Origin: Christensenella sp. UBA5893
GTDB taxonomy: Bacteria; Bacillota; Clostridia; Christensenellales; UBA1242
Length of the DNA stretch: 64,000 bases
NCBI GenBank assembly: GCA_002431905.1
Contig: DJER01000007.1
Coordinates: 1 to 64,000, forward strand
Direction: 5' to 3'
A program made the translations under genes and the position numbers. Below, piece by piece: positions 41,289 through 49,253 of this stretch. The first letter of the stretch is position 1. The number at the start of each line of letters is the position of its first letter. The notes below the pieces were generated by a model. The model searched no databases. It had not been told where the DNA came from and was given only the letters and a program-made list of their open reading frames with translations.

Positions 41289-42440
41289 ATGGGAATATTT
41301 TCAGGATTAAAAATGATGTTTTCAAAAGATATTTGCCCAAAAGAGAATGACCTTTTGGACTTGGTTTTTCCATACAAAACAAAGGGACACCAAATTAACA
41401 CACAAAGCAAAGTTACTGTTCCAGAAAATCATTGTTTTGTTTTGGGTAAAAACGGAAGAGTTTTGGATTGTTTTAATGAAGGAATTTATGAACTAACTCC
41501 TGCCAATTTGCCAAAATGTTGCAGTAAACTAAAAATCAATAGGCAAGGCAAAAATGGTGAATATAAAAAATCATTTAAAGCGGAAGCCTATTTTGTAAAC
41601 AAAGGTGAATACTCATTCAACCTTGAAACTTACGATAAGGCAGAACTTGGCAATCGTGCAAGTGGAATATTTACTTGTGGGCTCTGTGCAAATGTAAAGT
41701 TTAAAGTCAATGACTGCTCAAAATTTATGGAAACGCTTTTGGATGAATATGACTATATAAAACAAGGCGAAGCCGAAAAAATTTTAAAATACCTTACAAG
41801 CGAAATGATAGTTAGTATACTTAACAAATATAACTTTGCGTTAAGCGAATTGATTTCACAAAATCCAATTATTGAGCAAAACTTGTTTACGGAACTTGGG
41901 CACAAATATTCAAAAATTGGTTTAGTACTGTTGAAACTAAATGATGTGAAATATATTTTGCCAAAAAAATATCAAAAAAAGTATGAAGAAAAATTGAACC
42001 TTGCAAAAGAGAAAGACGAAAGTAAACAAGAGAAGCAAAAAGGCGTTCAAGAAGAGAAAGATACTTATGTTCCTTTTGGTTCAATAAAATTTGAAGACGA
42101 AAATTATCAAATAAACCAAAAACAAAACAAAATTGATGAAAAAAATCAAAAAAATGATGTTTTTGAGGAAAAAACTCAAGAAAAAACTGATATTGTTGAG
42201 AATAATCAACAAATAAACAAAGAAGATATTTCTCCAAATGTTGAAGTTGCCACAGATGATTCCAGCAATCAGCAAAGCGAAACAACAAACAATCAAAATG
42301 ATTATGTTGATTTAGATTTGGATAAAATATATAAAGAAGATGAGCAAACTGCAAATGCAGGGATAAAGTGTTTGCATTGTGGCTATATCAATGAACCAAA
42401 TGCAGTTTATTGTGAAATTTGTGAAAATAAATTAAAATAG
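41289..42440 (+). CDS. SPFH-domain-like protein with C-terminal zinc ribbon
   Basis: 383 residues. Residues ~20-230 follow the pattern of SPFH/virion-core-like proteins of Bacillota ('ICPKENDLLDLVFPYKTKGHQINTQSKVTVPENHCFVLGKNGRVLDCFNEGIYEL' and later 'LFTELGHKYSKIGLVLLKLNDV'). Next comes a long Gln/Asn/Glu/Lys-rich linker, and the end is a CxxC-CxxC zinc ribbon ('CLHCGYINEPNAVYCEICENK'). Such proteins are thought to assemble on membranes; the function is unknown. The start ATG is placed by the leaderless promoter. The DUF1858 gene follows after nine bases with an AGGAG SD, so they form an operon. Confidence 0.7.
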   Translation: MGIFSGLKMMFSKDICPKENDLLDLVFPYKTKGHQINTQSKVTVPENHCFVLGKNGRVLDCFNEGIYELTPANLPKCCSKLKINRQGKNGEYKKSFKAEAYFVNKGEYSFNLETYDKAELGNRASGIFTCGLCANVKFKVNDCSKFMETLLDEYDYIKQGEAEKILKYLTSEMIVSILNKYNFALSELISQNPIIEQNLFTELGHKYSKIGLVLLKLNDVKYILPKKYQKKYEEKLNLAKEKDESKQEKQKGVQEEKDTYVPFGSIKFEDENYQINQKQNKIDEKNQKNDVFEEKTQEKTDIVENNQQINKEDISPNVEVATDDSSNQQSETTNNQNDYVDLDLDKIYKEDEQTANAGIKCLHCGYINEPNAVYCEICENKLK

Positions 42441-42449
42441 GAGATAAAA

Positions 42450-42659
42450 ATGGAGATAATAACAAAAGATTGGACACTTGGCGATGTAATTGAAGAAAAT
42501 GATGATTTGGCTGATGTTTTAATGGGTTTTGGGATGCATTGTTTTTCTTGCCCATTAAGTCAAATGGAAACATTGGAAGAAGCGTGCCAAGTGCATGGAG
42601 TTGACCTTGATTTTGTGCTTGAAAAATTGAATGAAACAAACAATGAACTAAAAGGTTAA
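42450..42659 (+). CDS. DUF1858 protein
   Basis: 69 residues, complete. 'DWTLGDVIEENDDLADVLMGFGMHCFSCPLSQMETLEEACQVHGVD' is the DUF1858 pattern, with the invariant 'HCxxCP'. These small proteins are widespread in anaerobes, occur next to or fused to redox proteins, and the Cys pair probably binds metal or takes part in thiol chemistry. SD AGGAG. Downstream gene of the SPFH operon. Confidence 0.88.
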   Translation: MEIITKDWTLGDVIEENDDLADVLMGFGMHCFSCPLSQMETLEEACQVHGVDLDFVLEKLNETNNELKG

Positions 42660-42660
42660 T

Positions 42661-42813
42661 TTATTTGTCTTGGATAATTATGTTAAGATTGCTCACAACT
42701 GCTTGAAAGAAATTTTTTGAAGTTATGAGCTCTTTTTTATTTGCACCTTTTGATAATTCAATAACAAACAAATTTGCAAGAATAATAATTTGTTCACTTG
42801 TTAAATTGTTCAT
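42661..42813 (-). CDS. Small helical protein, 50 residues (not previously obvious)
   Basis: Reads 'MNNLTSEQIIILANLF...' with a regular Leu/Ile heptad and 'LSKGANKKELITSKNFF', ending 'NLNIIIQDK'. The pattern resembles the short DUF6774-type proteins of Clostridia. The frame fills the gap between the DUF1858 and HD genes exactly, from 16 bases after the neighbour's stop. A CTGACA-17-ATAAAA promoter lies directly upstream, and its -10 ends about seven bases before the ATG; there is no SD, as in the leaderless genes nearby. Supported by fit and composition only. Confidence 0.5.
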   Translation of the reverse strand: MNNLTSEQIIILANLFVIELSKGANKKELITSKNFFQAVVSNLNIIIQDK

Positions 42814-42857
42814 ATCTATTTTTATGATTATTTTTTATGATTTGTCAGTTCGCCCAC

Positions 42858-42886
42858 TTGCATAAACAAAAGTTGTGTGCTAAAAT
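42858..42886 (+). promoter_or_regulatory. Leaderless promoter of HD-domain gene
   Basis: TTGCAT, 17-base spacer, TAAAAT ending at 42886; seven bases on is the ATG at 42893. No SD. Confidence 0.65.
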
Positions 42887-42892
42887 AAGAGT

Positions 42893-43489
42893 ATGGAAAA
42901 TATGATTGAACAAAACAAGCAAATGTTTATAAATTTGGTCAAAGAAAATGTCCATAGAGAGGGTGTTGATGGCCTACTTGAATGGTTGGGCAAAACAAAT
43001 TTCTTTCATGATCCCGCATCAACAAAGTTTCATTCAGATTATGAAGGTGGGCTTTGCCAACATAGCCTAAATGTTTATGCAAGACTAATTAAGTTGTTGC
43101 AAAACGAATATGGCGATTCTTGGCAAGAAAAATGCAGTATGGAAAGTGCCGTTCTTATTGGACTATTTCATGATATTTGCAAAGTTGATACCTATGCTGT
43201 TTCTATGAGAAACGTAAAAGAAAATGGTGTTTGGGTTCAAAAACCATACTATGTAAGTCAAGACAATTTACCATTTGGACATGGAGAAAAATCTGTGTAT
43301 ATACTAAATAGTTTTGTAAAACTTACAAGAGAAGAAGCGATGTGCATAAATTGGCATATGGGCGAGTATGATTTGAGAGCAAAAGCCGGGCAAAACTTGT
43401 CCAATATTTACTACAAATATCCTTTGGCATTTTTGACACACATTGCTGACAATATGGCAACATATTTGGATGAAGAAGTAATAGAATAA
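42893..43489 (+). CDS. HD-domain phosphohydrolase
   Basis: 198 residues. Metal-site residues of an HD domain: 'GGLCQHSLNVYARL' (His), 'LIGLFHDICKVDTY' (HD pair, about residue 95), 'FGHGEKSVYIL' (His) and 'HIADNMATYL' (Asp). The arrangement resembles the HD part of 3'-5' exoribonuclease YhaM and phage-type HD hydrolases, but no OB domain is present. The substrate is probably a nucleotide or nucleic acid; the exact one is unknown. Forms an operon with the FeoA-like gene (12-base gap). Confidence 0.85.
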   Translation: MENMIEQNKQMFINLVKENVHREGVDGLLEWLGKTNFFHDPASTKFHSDYEGGLCQHSLNVYARLIKLLQNEYGDSWQEKCSMESAVLIGLFHDICKVDTYAVSMRNVKENGVWVQKPYYVSQDNLPFGHGEKSVYILNSFVKLTREEAMCINWHMGEYDLRAKAGQNLSNIYYKYPLAFLTHIADNMATYLDEEVIE

Positions 43490-43501
43490 AGGAGAAAAAT
43501 T

Positions 43502-43774
43502 ATGGAATTTAGTCATTTACCAATATTTCCACTTGAATATGGAAAAAATGGAGAAAGTTATGTTATTGAAAGATTAACAATGGAAGATGCAAAAGTAAAA
43601 GCCCATATGCATGATATAGGTTTTGTTGCTGGGGCAGTTATTCATGTTGAATCAATGAACAAAAATGGAATGATTGTAAAGATTAACGAATCAAAACTTG
43701 CACTTGACAGAGATATTTGCAATAACATTTATGTAAAAGAATACATCAAAGAAGATGAACTTTTTGAAAGATAA
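43502..43774 (+). CDS. FeoA-domain protein
   Basis: 90 residues with an SH3-like FeoA fold: 'VKAHMHDIGFVAGAVIHVESMNKNGMIVKINESKLALDRDICNNIYV' matches the 'L..IG...G..V.V......G..iv.i....iaLd...a..I.V' core. FeoA proteins assist ferrous iron transport by FeoB, but no feoB is in the window and the N-terminal ~25 residues are unusual. It may be a stand-alone regulatory or adaptor domain. SD AAAGGAG. Terminator shared with the convergent dnaI. Confidence 0.72.
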   Translation: MEFSHLPIFPLEYGKNGESYVIERLTMEDAKVKAHMHDIGFVAGAVIHVESMNKNGMIVKINESKLALDRDICNNIYVKEYIKEDELFER

Positions 43775-43785
43775 AAGATATAAAA

Positions 43786-43813
43786 AATAGCCACAAATCG
43801 TGGTTATTTTTTT
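43786..43813. terminator. Bidirectional terminator
   Basis: AAATAGCCAC / GTGGTTATTT stem, five-base loop, T runs on both strands; overlaps the end of dnaI. Confidence 0.85.
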
Positions 43814-44721
43814 AGTCTTAAATCACTATTTTCAACATAAAAGCAAAGCGAAGTGCGTTTGTTTACAAGTCTTGAGAATATTCTTTCGCCATACCTTTGC
43901 TCAATATTTTCCAAATCAAGATTTGTTGATATAATTGTTTTTTTATTATGTTCTAGTCTATCGGCAATAATATTATAAATTCCTTCAACTGTCACATTTT
44001 TAAGTATTGGTTCAGTGCCAAGGTCGTCAATAAACAAATAATCTGGTTCAAGCAAAGTGTTTAAACTGTCATATTTTGTGTTGTCAAAGGTTGTATGGTA
44101 TTTTAGTAGGTTTTGATTTACATTAAATGCTGATGCAAAATAAACAATATTTTCTTTTTGTATAAGCTCATTTGCCATACATTCCATTAAGTATGTTTTT
44201 CCAACGCCTGTTTGCCCACATAAAACAATAATTTGGTATTTTGAATCTTCATTGCACCATTTTTTCATAGTTCTATATAAAATTTTCATTTTTTCGCTAT
44301 TATCAAATATTTTTAGGTCGGCATCATCAAATGACATAAGTTTGTGGTTAAAGCCACTTTCTTCTGACAAAACGTTGTTTATTTCATGCTTTAAGCAAAC
44401 ACACATTTTGCCATTAACAAATCCAGTGTCATCACATTTTGTGCAGGTGTAGTGGGGAATAAGAGAAAGTGGATTTATGTTGTGTGATAAAAGAATTTTC
44501 TCTTGCTCATTTTCTAATTTTTTTGTATCAATCTTTTTATCGTTGCCATATGCTTCGTTTTTTGCATTTTCAAACTCAATTTCTTTAAGTTTTGTGTAAT
44601 TTTGCTTAAAATCTTCAAAAGACATCGCTTTTTTTAGATTTGCATATGCAAAGTTTTCAGATTGCTTATGTCTTTGTTCTATTATTGATAATGCTTTTTT
44701 TAGTATGCTTTTATTTATCAT
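43804..44721 (-). CDS. dnaI: Helicase loader, DnaI/DnaC-like AAA+ ATPase
   Basis: 305 residues. Loads the replicative helicase at origins and restart sites. The N-terminal helical part (~1-100) ends in a Cys cluster 'CTKCDDTGFVNGKMCVCL', the zinc-binding feature of DnaI. The AAA+ domain has Walker A 'VLCGQTGVGKTYLMECMANEL' (~residue 167), Walker B 'DYLFIDDLGTEP' (~229), sensor 'KKTIISTNLDLENIEQRYGERIFSRLV' with the Arg finger. Downstream of the DnaD-like gene on the same strand (8-base gap), which is the classic primosome pair. Confidence 0.93.
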   Translation of the reverse strand: MINKSILKKALSIIEQRHKQSENFAYANLKKAMSFEDFKQNYTKLKEIEFENAKNEAYGNDKKIDTKKLENEQEKILLSHNINPLSLIPHYTCTKCDDTGFVNGKMCVCLKHEINNVLSEESGFNHKLMSFDDADLKIFDNSEKMKILYRTMKKWCNEDSKYQIIVLCGQTGVGKTYLMECMANELIQKENIVYFASAFNVNQNLLKYHTTFDNTKYDSLNTLLEPDYLFIDDLGTEPILKNVTVEGIYNIIADRLEHNKKTIISTNLDLENIEQRYGERIFSRLVNKRTSLCFYVENSDLRLKK

Positions 44722-44729
44722 TTTTGCTC

Positions 44730-46187
44730 CTAAATATCAATTTCTTCCAAACTTGTAAACAAAGATGAAATTTCTTCTTTTGTGTATGCTCTCTCTTTGT
44801 AATCTTTTTGTGTTGGCTTTGCCACTTGTTTTGATGTGTCTGGCATATCGCCACATTTTTTGGCATCTTCTATATTTGTGATATTTTTTGTATGCCATGT
44901 TGATAAAATTTTGTTCATATATTTCATTGGTTGTGGCTTGCCATTTGCATAGGTTGTTGCAAAATAAATAAGTTCGGTTGACATTTGCCAGTTGTTTTTC
45001 CAATTATCATAACATTCTCTATCAAAATTATTAACATTTCTTGATTGACCAAGTTTTTCAATAATTTGTTTAATTTCATCGTCTTGCATGATTATTTGGT
45101 TCAAATATTCATTCAAACTTCCAACACTAACAATTCCAAGCTTATAAAACTTTTGGATTTGAATGTTCATATATTCAAGCGTTCTTATGCTTGACTTAAA
45201 ACAATAATTACTTATCGTTTCTAAAGTTTCATCATCATAGCCAAGATTTTTCCAATTTACGATGTATGTATCCACAACTGGTTCAACATTTTCATAATAT
45301 AACCCAAGATTTTTGCAAATTGTTTTTGCAAGCCCAAATAATTGTTGTTTTTGTTTTTCATATTCGTCAATCTCAAGGGAAGTAAATAGTTTCATTGAAT
45401 AATATTTTTCAAGTAATACATCCAAATACGCAAAATTTACTGATTTTTTAAGTTTTTTCTGTTGTTTTATTACAAAAATTATTGTTCCAGTGTCAAATCC
45501 CATATTTTGCCATTTTGAATATAAATCTCTTTCTGTTGGGTCAAGTTTTCTTTTTATTTGCATTGCCTTTAATATTAGTGCAAGTTCTTCATTGGTCTTT
45601 TCATAATCAATAAGTTTTTCGTTAATCTTTTCGGCGGTGGTATATCCTTCCTTTGCCCAATTTTTTGCAACAGTTAGTATGTATGGATATCCAACATTTC
45701 CGCCTTTAAGGTCAGTGCAGTATTTTATTATCATAAGCATTGCAGTTTGTTCAATATGCAAACTTTCCATTGTAACATAATACTCATAATACTCATTTGG
45801 CATAATCATTCTTTCAGTTATAATTTCTTGTGCTTGAAGATTGAATGACAAATATTTATCTTCTTTTAGTTTTGAAAGTTTTATGCTTGCATTTTTTACT
45901 GGTAAATATTTAACCTGTTTTGGAATTGTGTCCAAAATTTGAACCAGCCCTTGTTCTTGCCAATATAAAAATGCACTTTCAACATCTTGCTCGGAAAGAT
46001 TAAGTGCCTTTGAAAATTCTTCCAAAGTGTTTCTTGATTCCAATGAATCATTGCAAAGAAGAAGTCCATATAAATAGACCTTAACACATTCACCACTTGC
46101 ATAGGGCATATATGATGAAATAAATAGATTATCAATTGCTGTTTTATTTTCAACAACAAGTTGTGTTGAATAACTACAAAATGCCAT
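44730..46187 (-). CDS. DnaD/DnaB-type primosome protein
   Basis: 485 residues. N-terminal winged-helix part ('YMPYASGECVKVYLYGLLLCND....LEEFSKALNLSEQDVESAFLYWQEQGLVQ') and C-terminal DnaB_2/DnaD repeats ('IVNWKNLGYDDETLETISNYCFKSSIRTLEYMNIQIQKFYKLGI', 'CYDNWKNNWQMSTELIYFATTYANGKPQPMKYMNKILSTWHTKNI') with the family's 'YxxxI' arrangement. Binds DNA and remodels the origin before helicase loading by DnaI. The start at 46187 has AAAAGGA; the frame to 46373 would run through the promoter. It may be the DnaB (primosomal) rather than DnaD homologue. Confidence 0.85.
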   Translation of the reverse strand: MAFCSYSTQLVVENKTAIDNLFISSYMPYASGECVKVYLYGLLLCNDSLESRNTLEEFSKALNLSEQDVESAFLYWQEQGLVQILDTIPKQVKYLPVKNASIKLSKLKEDKYLSFNLQAQEIITERMIMPNEYYEYYVTMESLHIEQTAMLMIIKYCTDLKGGNVGYPYILTVAKNWAKEGYTTAEKINEKLIDYEKTNEELALILKAMQIKRKLDPTERDLYSKWQNMGFDTGTIIFVIKQQKKLKKSVNFAYLDVLLEKYYSMKLFTSLEIDEYEKQKQQLFGLAKTICKNLGLYYENVEPVVDTYIVNWKNLGYDDETLETISNYCFKSSIRTLEYMNIQIQKFYKLGIVSVGSLNEYLNQIIMQDDEIKQIIEKLGQSRNVNNFDRECYDNWKNNWQMSTELIYFATTYANGKPQPMKYMNKILSTWHTKNITNIEDAKKCGDMPDTSKQVAKPTQKDYKERAYTKEEISSLFTSLEEIDI

Positions 46188-46206
46188 AACTTTTCCTTTT
46201 GCAAAA

Positions 46207-46235
46207 ATTGTATCACAAAGCAAAAGTTTTTTCAA
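46207..46235 (-). promoter_or_regulatory. dnaD/dnaI operon promoter
   Basis: On the - strand TTGAAA, 17-base spacer, TACAAT. Confidence 0.6.
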
Positions 46236-46289
46236 CCAATAAACATAAATATTAAAAGTACAGAATAGTAATAAAAGTAGGGAGCTGTT

Positions 46290-47768
46290 ATGAAAAAATT
46301 TCTTTGCTGTGCATTTGTTTTGTGTTGTAGTTTTTTGCTTTTTGCTTGTGCTGGAAACTTTGGCTATAAGCAAAATTTAACAAGTTATAACCTGGAGTTG
46401 GAGTATAATGATAATGAAAAAACTCTTTTTGGGAGCGAAAGCGTAACATATGTAAATTCATCTAAAAATGTTTTAAAAAATGTTAAATTCCATTTATATC
46501 CAAACGCATTTAGAGAAAATGCAAAGGCAAAGGTTGTGTCAAAATCAAATGAAACAAAAGCCTATCCAAATGGTAAAAGTTATGGAAGTATAGATATTGA
46601 CAATGTTAAAGTTGAAAACAAGACTTCCAATTTTGAAATTTGTGGCGAAGACAAAAATATATTGAATGTAACGTTTGACAACGATTTGTATCCAAATGAT
46701 AAAATTCAAATAAGTTTGAATTTTTATGTCAAATTGCCAAACATAAATCATAGATTTGGATATGGCGATAATGCAGTTAATATTTGCAACTTTTATCCTA
46801 TTGTATGTGTTTACGATAATGATGATTTTGTAACAAAGTTATACAACTCAAATGGCGACCCATTTTATAGTGAAGTTGCAAACTATAATGTTAGCATAAA
46901 ATATCCGAGTGAATATACAATTGCAACAAGTGGCGAAAAAATAAATGAGAAAAGTGAAGATGAAAAAAATATAATTTCTGTTCAAGCAAAATGTGTGAGA
47001 GATTTTGCAATTGTCCTTTCAAATAAGTTTGAGACAAAGCATTCAAGTTATAATAACAAAGTAAATATAAATTATTACTACTATTCAGACAAAACCGCAG
47101 ACAAAACTATGGAGCTAATTAAAGAAGTGTTAAAGTTCTTTGAAGAAAAAGTAGGCGAATATCCATATTCACAAATAAGTGTGGTTGAAACAAATTTCGT
47201 CCACGGTGGAATGGAATATCCAAACCTTGTGTTAATTTCGGATGCACTAGACAGTTATGATACCTATCAAATGGTCGTTATTCATGAACTTTTACACCAA
47301 TGGTGGTATGGAGTGGTTGGCAATAATGAATTTAACGAAGGGTGGATTGATGAAGGACTTACTGAATTTTGCACAATATATTTTTATGACAAACACCCAG
47401 AGTTTAACAAAACTATGGACAATATGGTAAAAGCTTCAACAAATTCATACACAACTTTTATGAAAGCATATAAAGATGTTTTGGGAAGTGTTGATACAAG
47501 TATGAATAGGCCACTTGATGCGTTTAAAACCGAACCTGAATATGTCTATAACACATATGTGAAAGGTATGCTTATGTTTGCAAGTATATATAATGTTGTT
47601 GGCGAAAAAAAGTTTGTTAATGCACTAAAATATTATTACAATTCAAATGTATATGAAATTGTAAATGAGCAAATTGTAATAAATTGTTTTTCAAAGGGAA
47701 CTGGGCGTGACCTTGAAAATTTGTTTAGGTCGTGGCTTGACGGCAAAGTTGTTATTGTGGGCATATAA
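46290..47768 (+). CDS. M1-family metallopeptidase lipoprotein
   Basis: 492 residues. Lipobox 'LFAC' at ~residue 20, so anchored outside the membrane. Peptidase M1 features: substrate-binding 'NFVHGGMEYPNLVLIS' (GxMEx), zinc site 'VIHELLHQWWYGVVGNNEFNEGWIDEGLTEF' (HExxH...E). The N-terminal ~230 residues form the usual M1 beta domain ('YNLELEYNDNEKTLFGSESVTYVN'). Likely an aminopeptidase that supplies peptides. SD GGGAG. Divergent from the dnaD operon. Confidence 0.9.
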   Translation: MKKFLCCAFVLCCSFLLFACAGNFGYKQNLTSYNLELEYNDNEKTLFGSESVTYVNSSKNVLKNVKFHLYPNAFRENAKAKVVSKSNETKAYPNGKSYGSIDIDNVKVENKTSNFEICGEDKNILNVTFDNDLYPNDKIQISLNFYVKLPNINHRFGYGDNAVNICNFYPIVCVYDNDDFVTKLYNSNGDPFYSEVANYNVSIKYPSEYTIATSGEKINEKSEDEKNIISVQAKCVRDFAIVLSNKFETKHSSYNNKVNINYYYYSDKTADKTMELIKEVLKFFEEKVGEYPYSQISVVETNFVHGGMEYPNLVLISDALDSYDTYQMVVIHELLHQWWYGVVGNNEFNEGWIDEGLTEFCTIYFYDKHPEFNKTMDNMVKASTNSYTTFMKAYKDVLGSVDTSMNRPLDAFKTEPEYVYNTYVKGMLMFASIYNVVGEKKFVNALKYYYNSNVYEIVNEQIVINCFSKGTGRDLENLFRSWLDGKVVIVGI

Positions 47769-47878
47769 AAGTAATCATAAATTTTTATTGGCAAATCGGG
47801 GAAATAACCTTAATTTGCCTTTTTTGTAAAATGACTGTATGTTTGTATAAAAAATTCATCTTGCAAACTCAAATATTG

Positions 47879-47907
47879 TTGACAAAAGTGGGCTTTAAAA
47901 TTAAACT
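47879..47907 (+). promoter_or_regulatory. Leaderless promoter of glmU-like gene
   Basis: TTGACA, 17-base spacer, TAAACT ending at 47907; seven bases on is the ATG at 47914. No SD. Confidence 0.65.
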
Positions 47908-47913
47908 ATAAAT

Positions 47914-48720
47914 ATGGAAACTTTATTTGATAATGAAATGATTGTAAAAAATGAACCAAGCACTTCGGCTGAAATAAAAGATAGTGATGTTTCGGTTATT
48001 ATTTTGCTAAACAAAAACTTTAATTTTAGCGTGTCAAGAACTCCATACGATATGGTGTTATATGGCAAAAAAATGTGGGAATGGGTTGCACTTGCATGTC
48101 CAAACACAAACATCAAAACAACTGTTTGTACAGAAGAAAGCGAAATTTTGACGCTAATAAAACCATATCTTGGAAACCAAAAATGGACACTTGTTTTGTA
48201 TAGTGACACACCACTTATAAGCGGTGCAACAATTGAAGATGTTTTAACCTATGTAAAAGCAAAAGATGTTAATGTTCTAAATTTGCCAAAGGGCTATGTT
48301 TTTAACACTGAATATATAAAAAACACAGAAAGTTTGATTAGCACAAACATAACCAATTTTGGCTCAAAGTATGATTTTTTTGAAGTAAACTCAAACGAAA
48401 CATTATATGAGGCAAAACATATTTTAAAAAATAGAATACTTGACTATCACATTCAAAATGGTGTTAATATTGAAGACAAGCAAAGCACTTTTATTGATGC
48501 AGAGGTTGTTATTGAAAGTGGTGCAAAGATTGAGCATAACTCAACATTATTCGGTCAAACTTATATTGGAAAAAACTGTACAATTGAACCAAACAGTGTA
48601 ATAAAGGATAGTGTTGTTTCGGATAATTGTGTTGTAAAATGCTCATATATTGAACAAAGTAGAATAAGTGAAAATATGATTGTTGGACCATTTGAAAAAA
48701 TTATCAATAAATCAAATTAG
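47914..48720 (+). CDS. Truncated, degenerate GlmU-like protein
   Basis: 268 residues against ~450 for GlmU. The nucleotidyltransferase part keeps 'RTPYDMVLYGKKMWEWV' and 'LVLYSDTPLI' (aligned to the GlmU 'PKVL...GKPM' and 'GDxPL'), but the nucleotide-binding 'LAAGxGTRM' loop is replaced by 'LLNKNFNFSVS' and most of the Rossmann domain is missing. The C-terminal ~75 residues are left-handed beta-helix repeats ('FIDAEVVIESGAKIEHNSTLFGQTYIGKNCTIEPNSVIKDSVV') but lack the acetyltransferase active-site region. The position just before pth and mfd is where glmU sits in Bacillota. Probably not a working uridylyltransferase. Confidence 0.75.
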   Translation: METLFDNEMIVKNEPSTSAEIKDSDVSVIILLNKNFNFSVSRTPYDMVLYGKKMWEWVALACPNTNIKTTVCTEESEILTLIKPYLGNQKWTLVLYSDTPLISGATIEDVLTYVKAKDVNVLNLPKGYVFNTEYIKNTESLISTNITNFGSKYDFFEVNSNETLYEAKHILKNRILDYHIQNGVNIEDKQSTFIDAEVVIESGAKIEHNSTLFGQTYIGKNCTIEPNSVIKDSVVSDNCVVKCSYIEQSRISENMIVGPFEKIINKSN

Positions 48721-48728
48721 GAGAAAAA

Positions 48729-49253
48729 ATGAAACTGGTTGTGGGACTTGGGAACCCGGGGAAAGAATATGAAAAAACATATCATAATGTTGGTTTTATG
48801 ACAGTTGAAAAATTAAGCGATGAATATGGTATAGATTTTGTTAAAAATGAGTGCAAAGCAAAAACTTGTAGTTTTTACACAAATAATGAAAAGATTATTT
48901 TGGCACAGCCACAGACATATATGAATTTGTCGGGCGAAAGTATTTTGGAACTAAAAAATAAATACAAATTAAACAACAGTGATATATATGTTTTTTGCGA
49001 TGATATAGACTTGCCATTAGGGAAGGTACGACTTCGCCATGAAGGTAGTGGTGGAACACATAATGGGTTAAGAAATATAGTCGCACTTATTGGACAAGAT
49101 TTTAATAGGATAAAAGTTGGAATTGGCAGAGATCCAAAATTTAAAGATTTGGCAGATTTTGTTTTGTCAAAAATCCCACAAAAAAATCTTGACATCTTGG
49201 AAAATAGTATGCAAGATGCTGTGGATATTGTAAAAAAAGAAATAGGTGCATAG
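48729..49253 (+). CDS. pth: Peptidyl-tRNA hydrolase
   Basis: 174 residues, slightly short (usual ~190). Releases peptides from peptidyl-tRNA dropped by ribosomes. Catalytic His in 'YEKTYHNVGFM' (~residue 20), 'GLGNPGKEYEKT', 'PQTYMNLSGESI', 'FCDDIDLPLGKVRLRHEGSGGTHNGLRNI' (Asp ~93, His) and 'FNRIKVGIGRDP' are all in place; the C-terminal lid is trimmed. SD AGGAG. The stop codon is followed at once by the TTG start of mfd. Confidence 0.95.
   Translation: MKLVVGLGNPGKEYEKTYHNVGFMTVEKLSDEYGIDFVKNECKAKTCSFYTNNEKIILAQPQTYMNLSGESILELKNKYKLNNSDIYVFCDDIDLPLGKVRLRHEGSGGTHNGLRNIVALIGQDFNRIKVGIGRDPKFKDLADFVLSKIPQKNLDILENSMQDAVDIVKKEIGA

Noticed and set aside
41887..42354. 155-residue - strand frame inside the SPFH gene
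   Set aside because: Shadow of the Gln/Asn-rich linker; no SD, no promoter.
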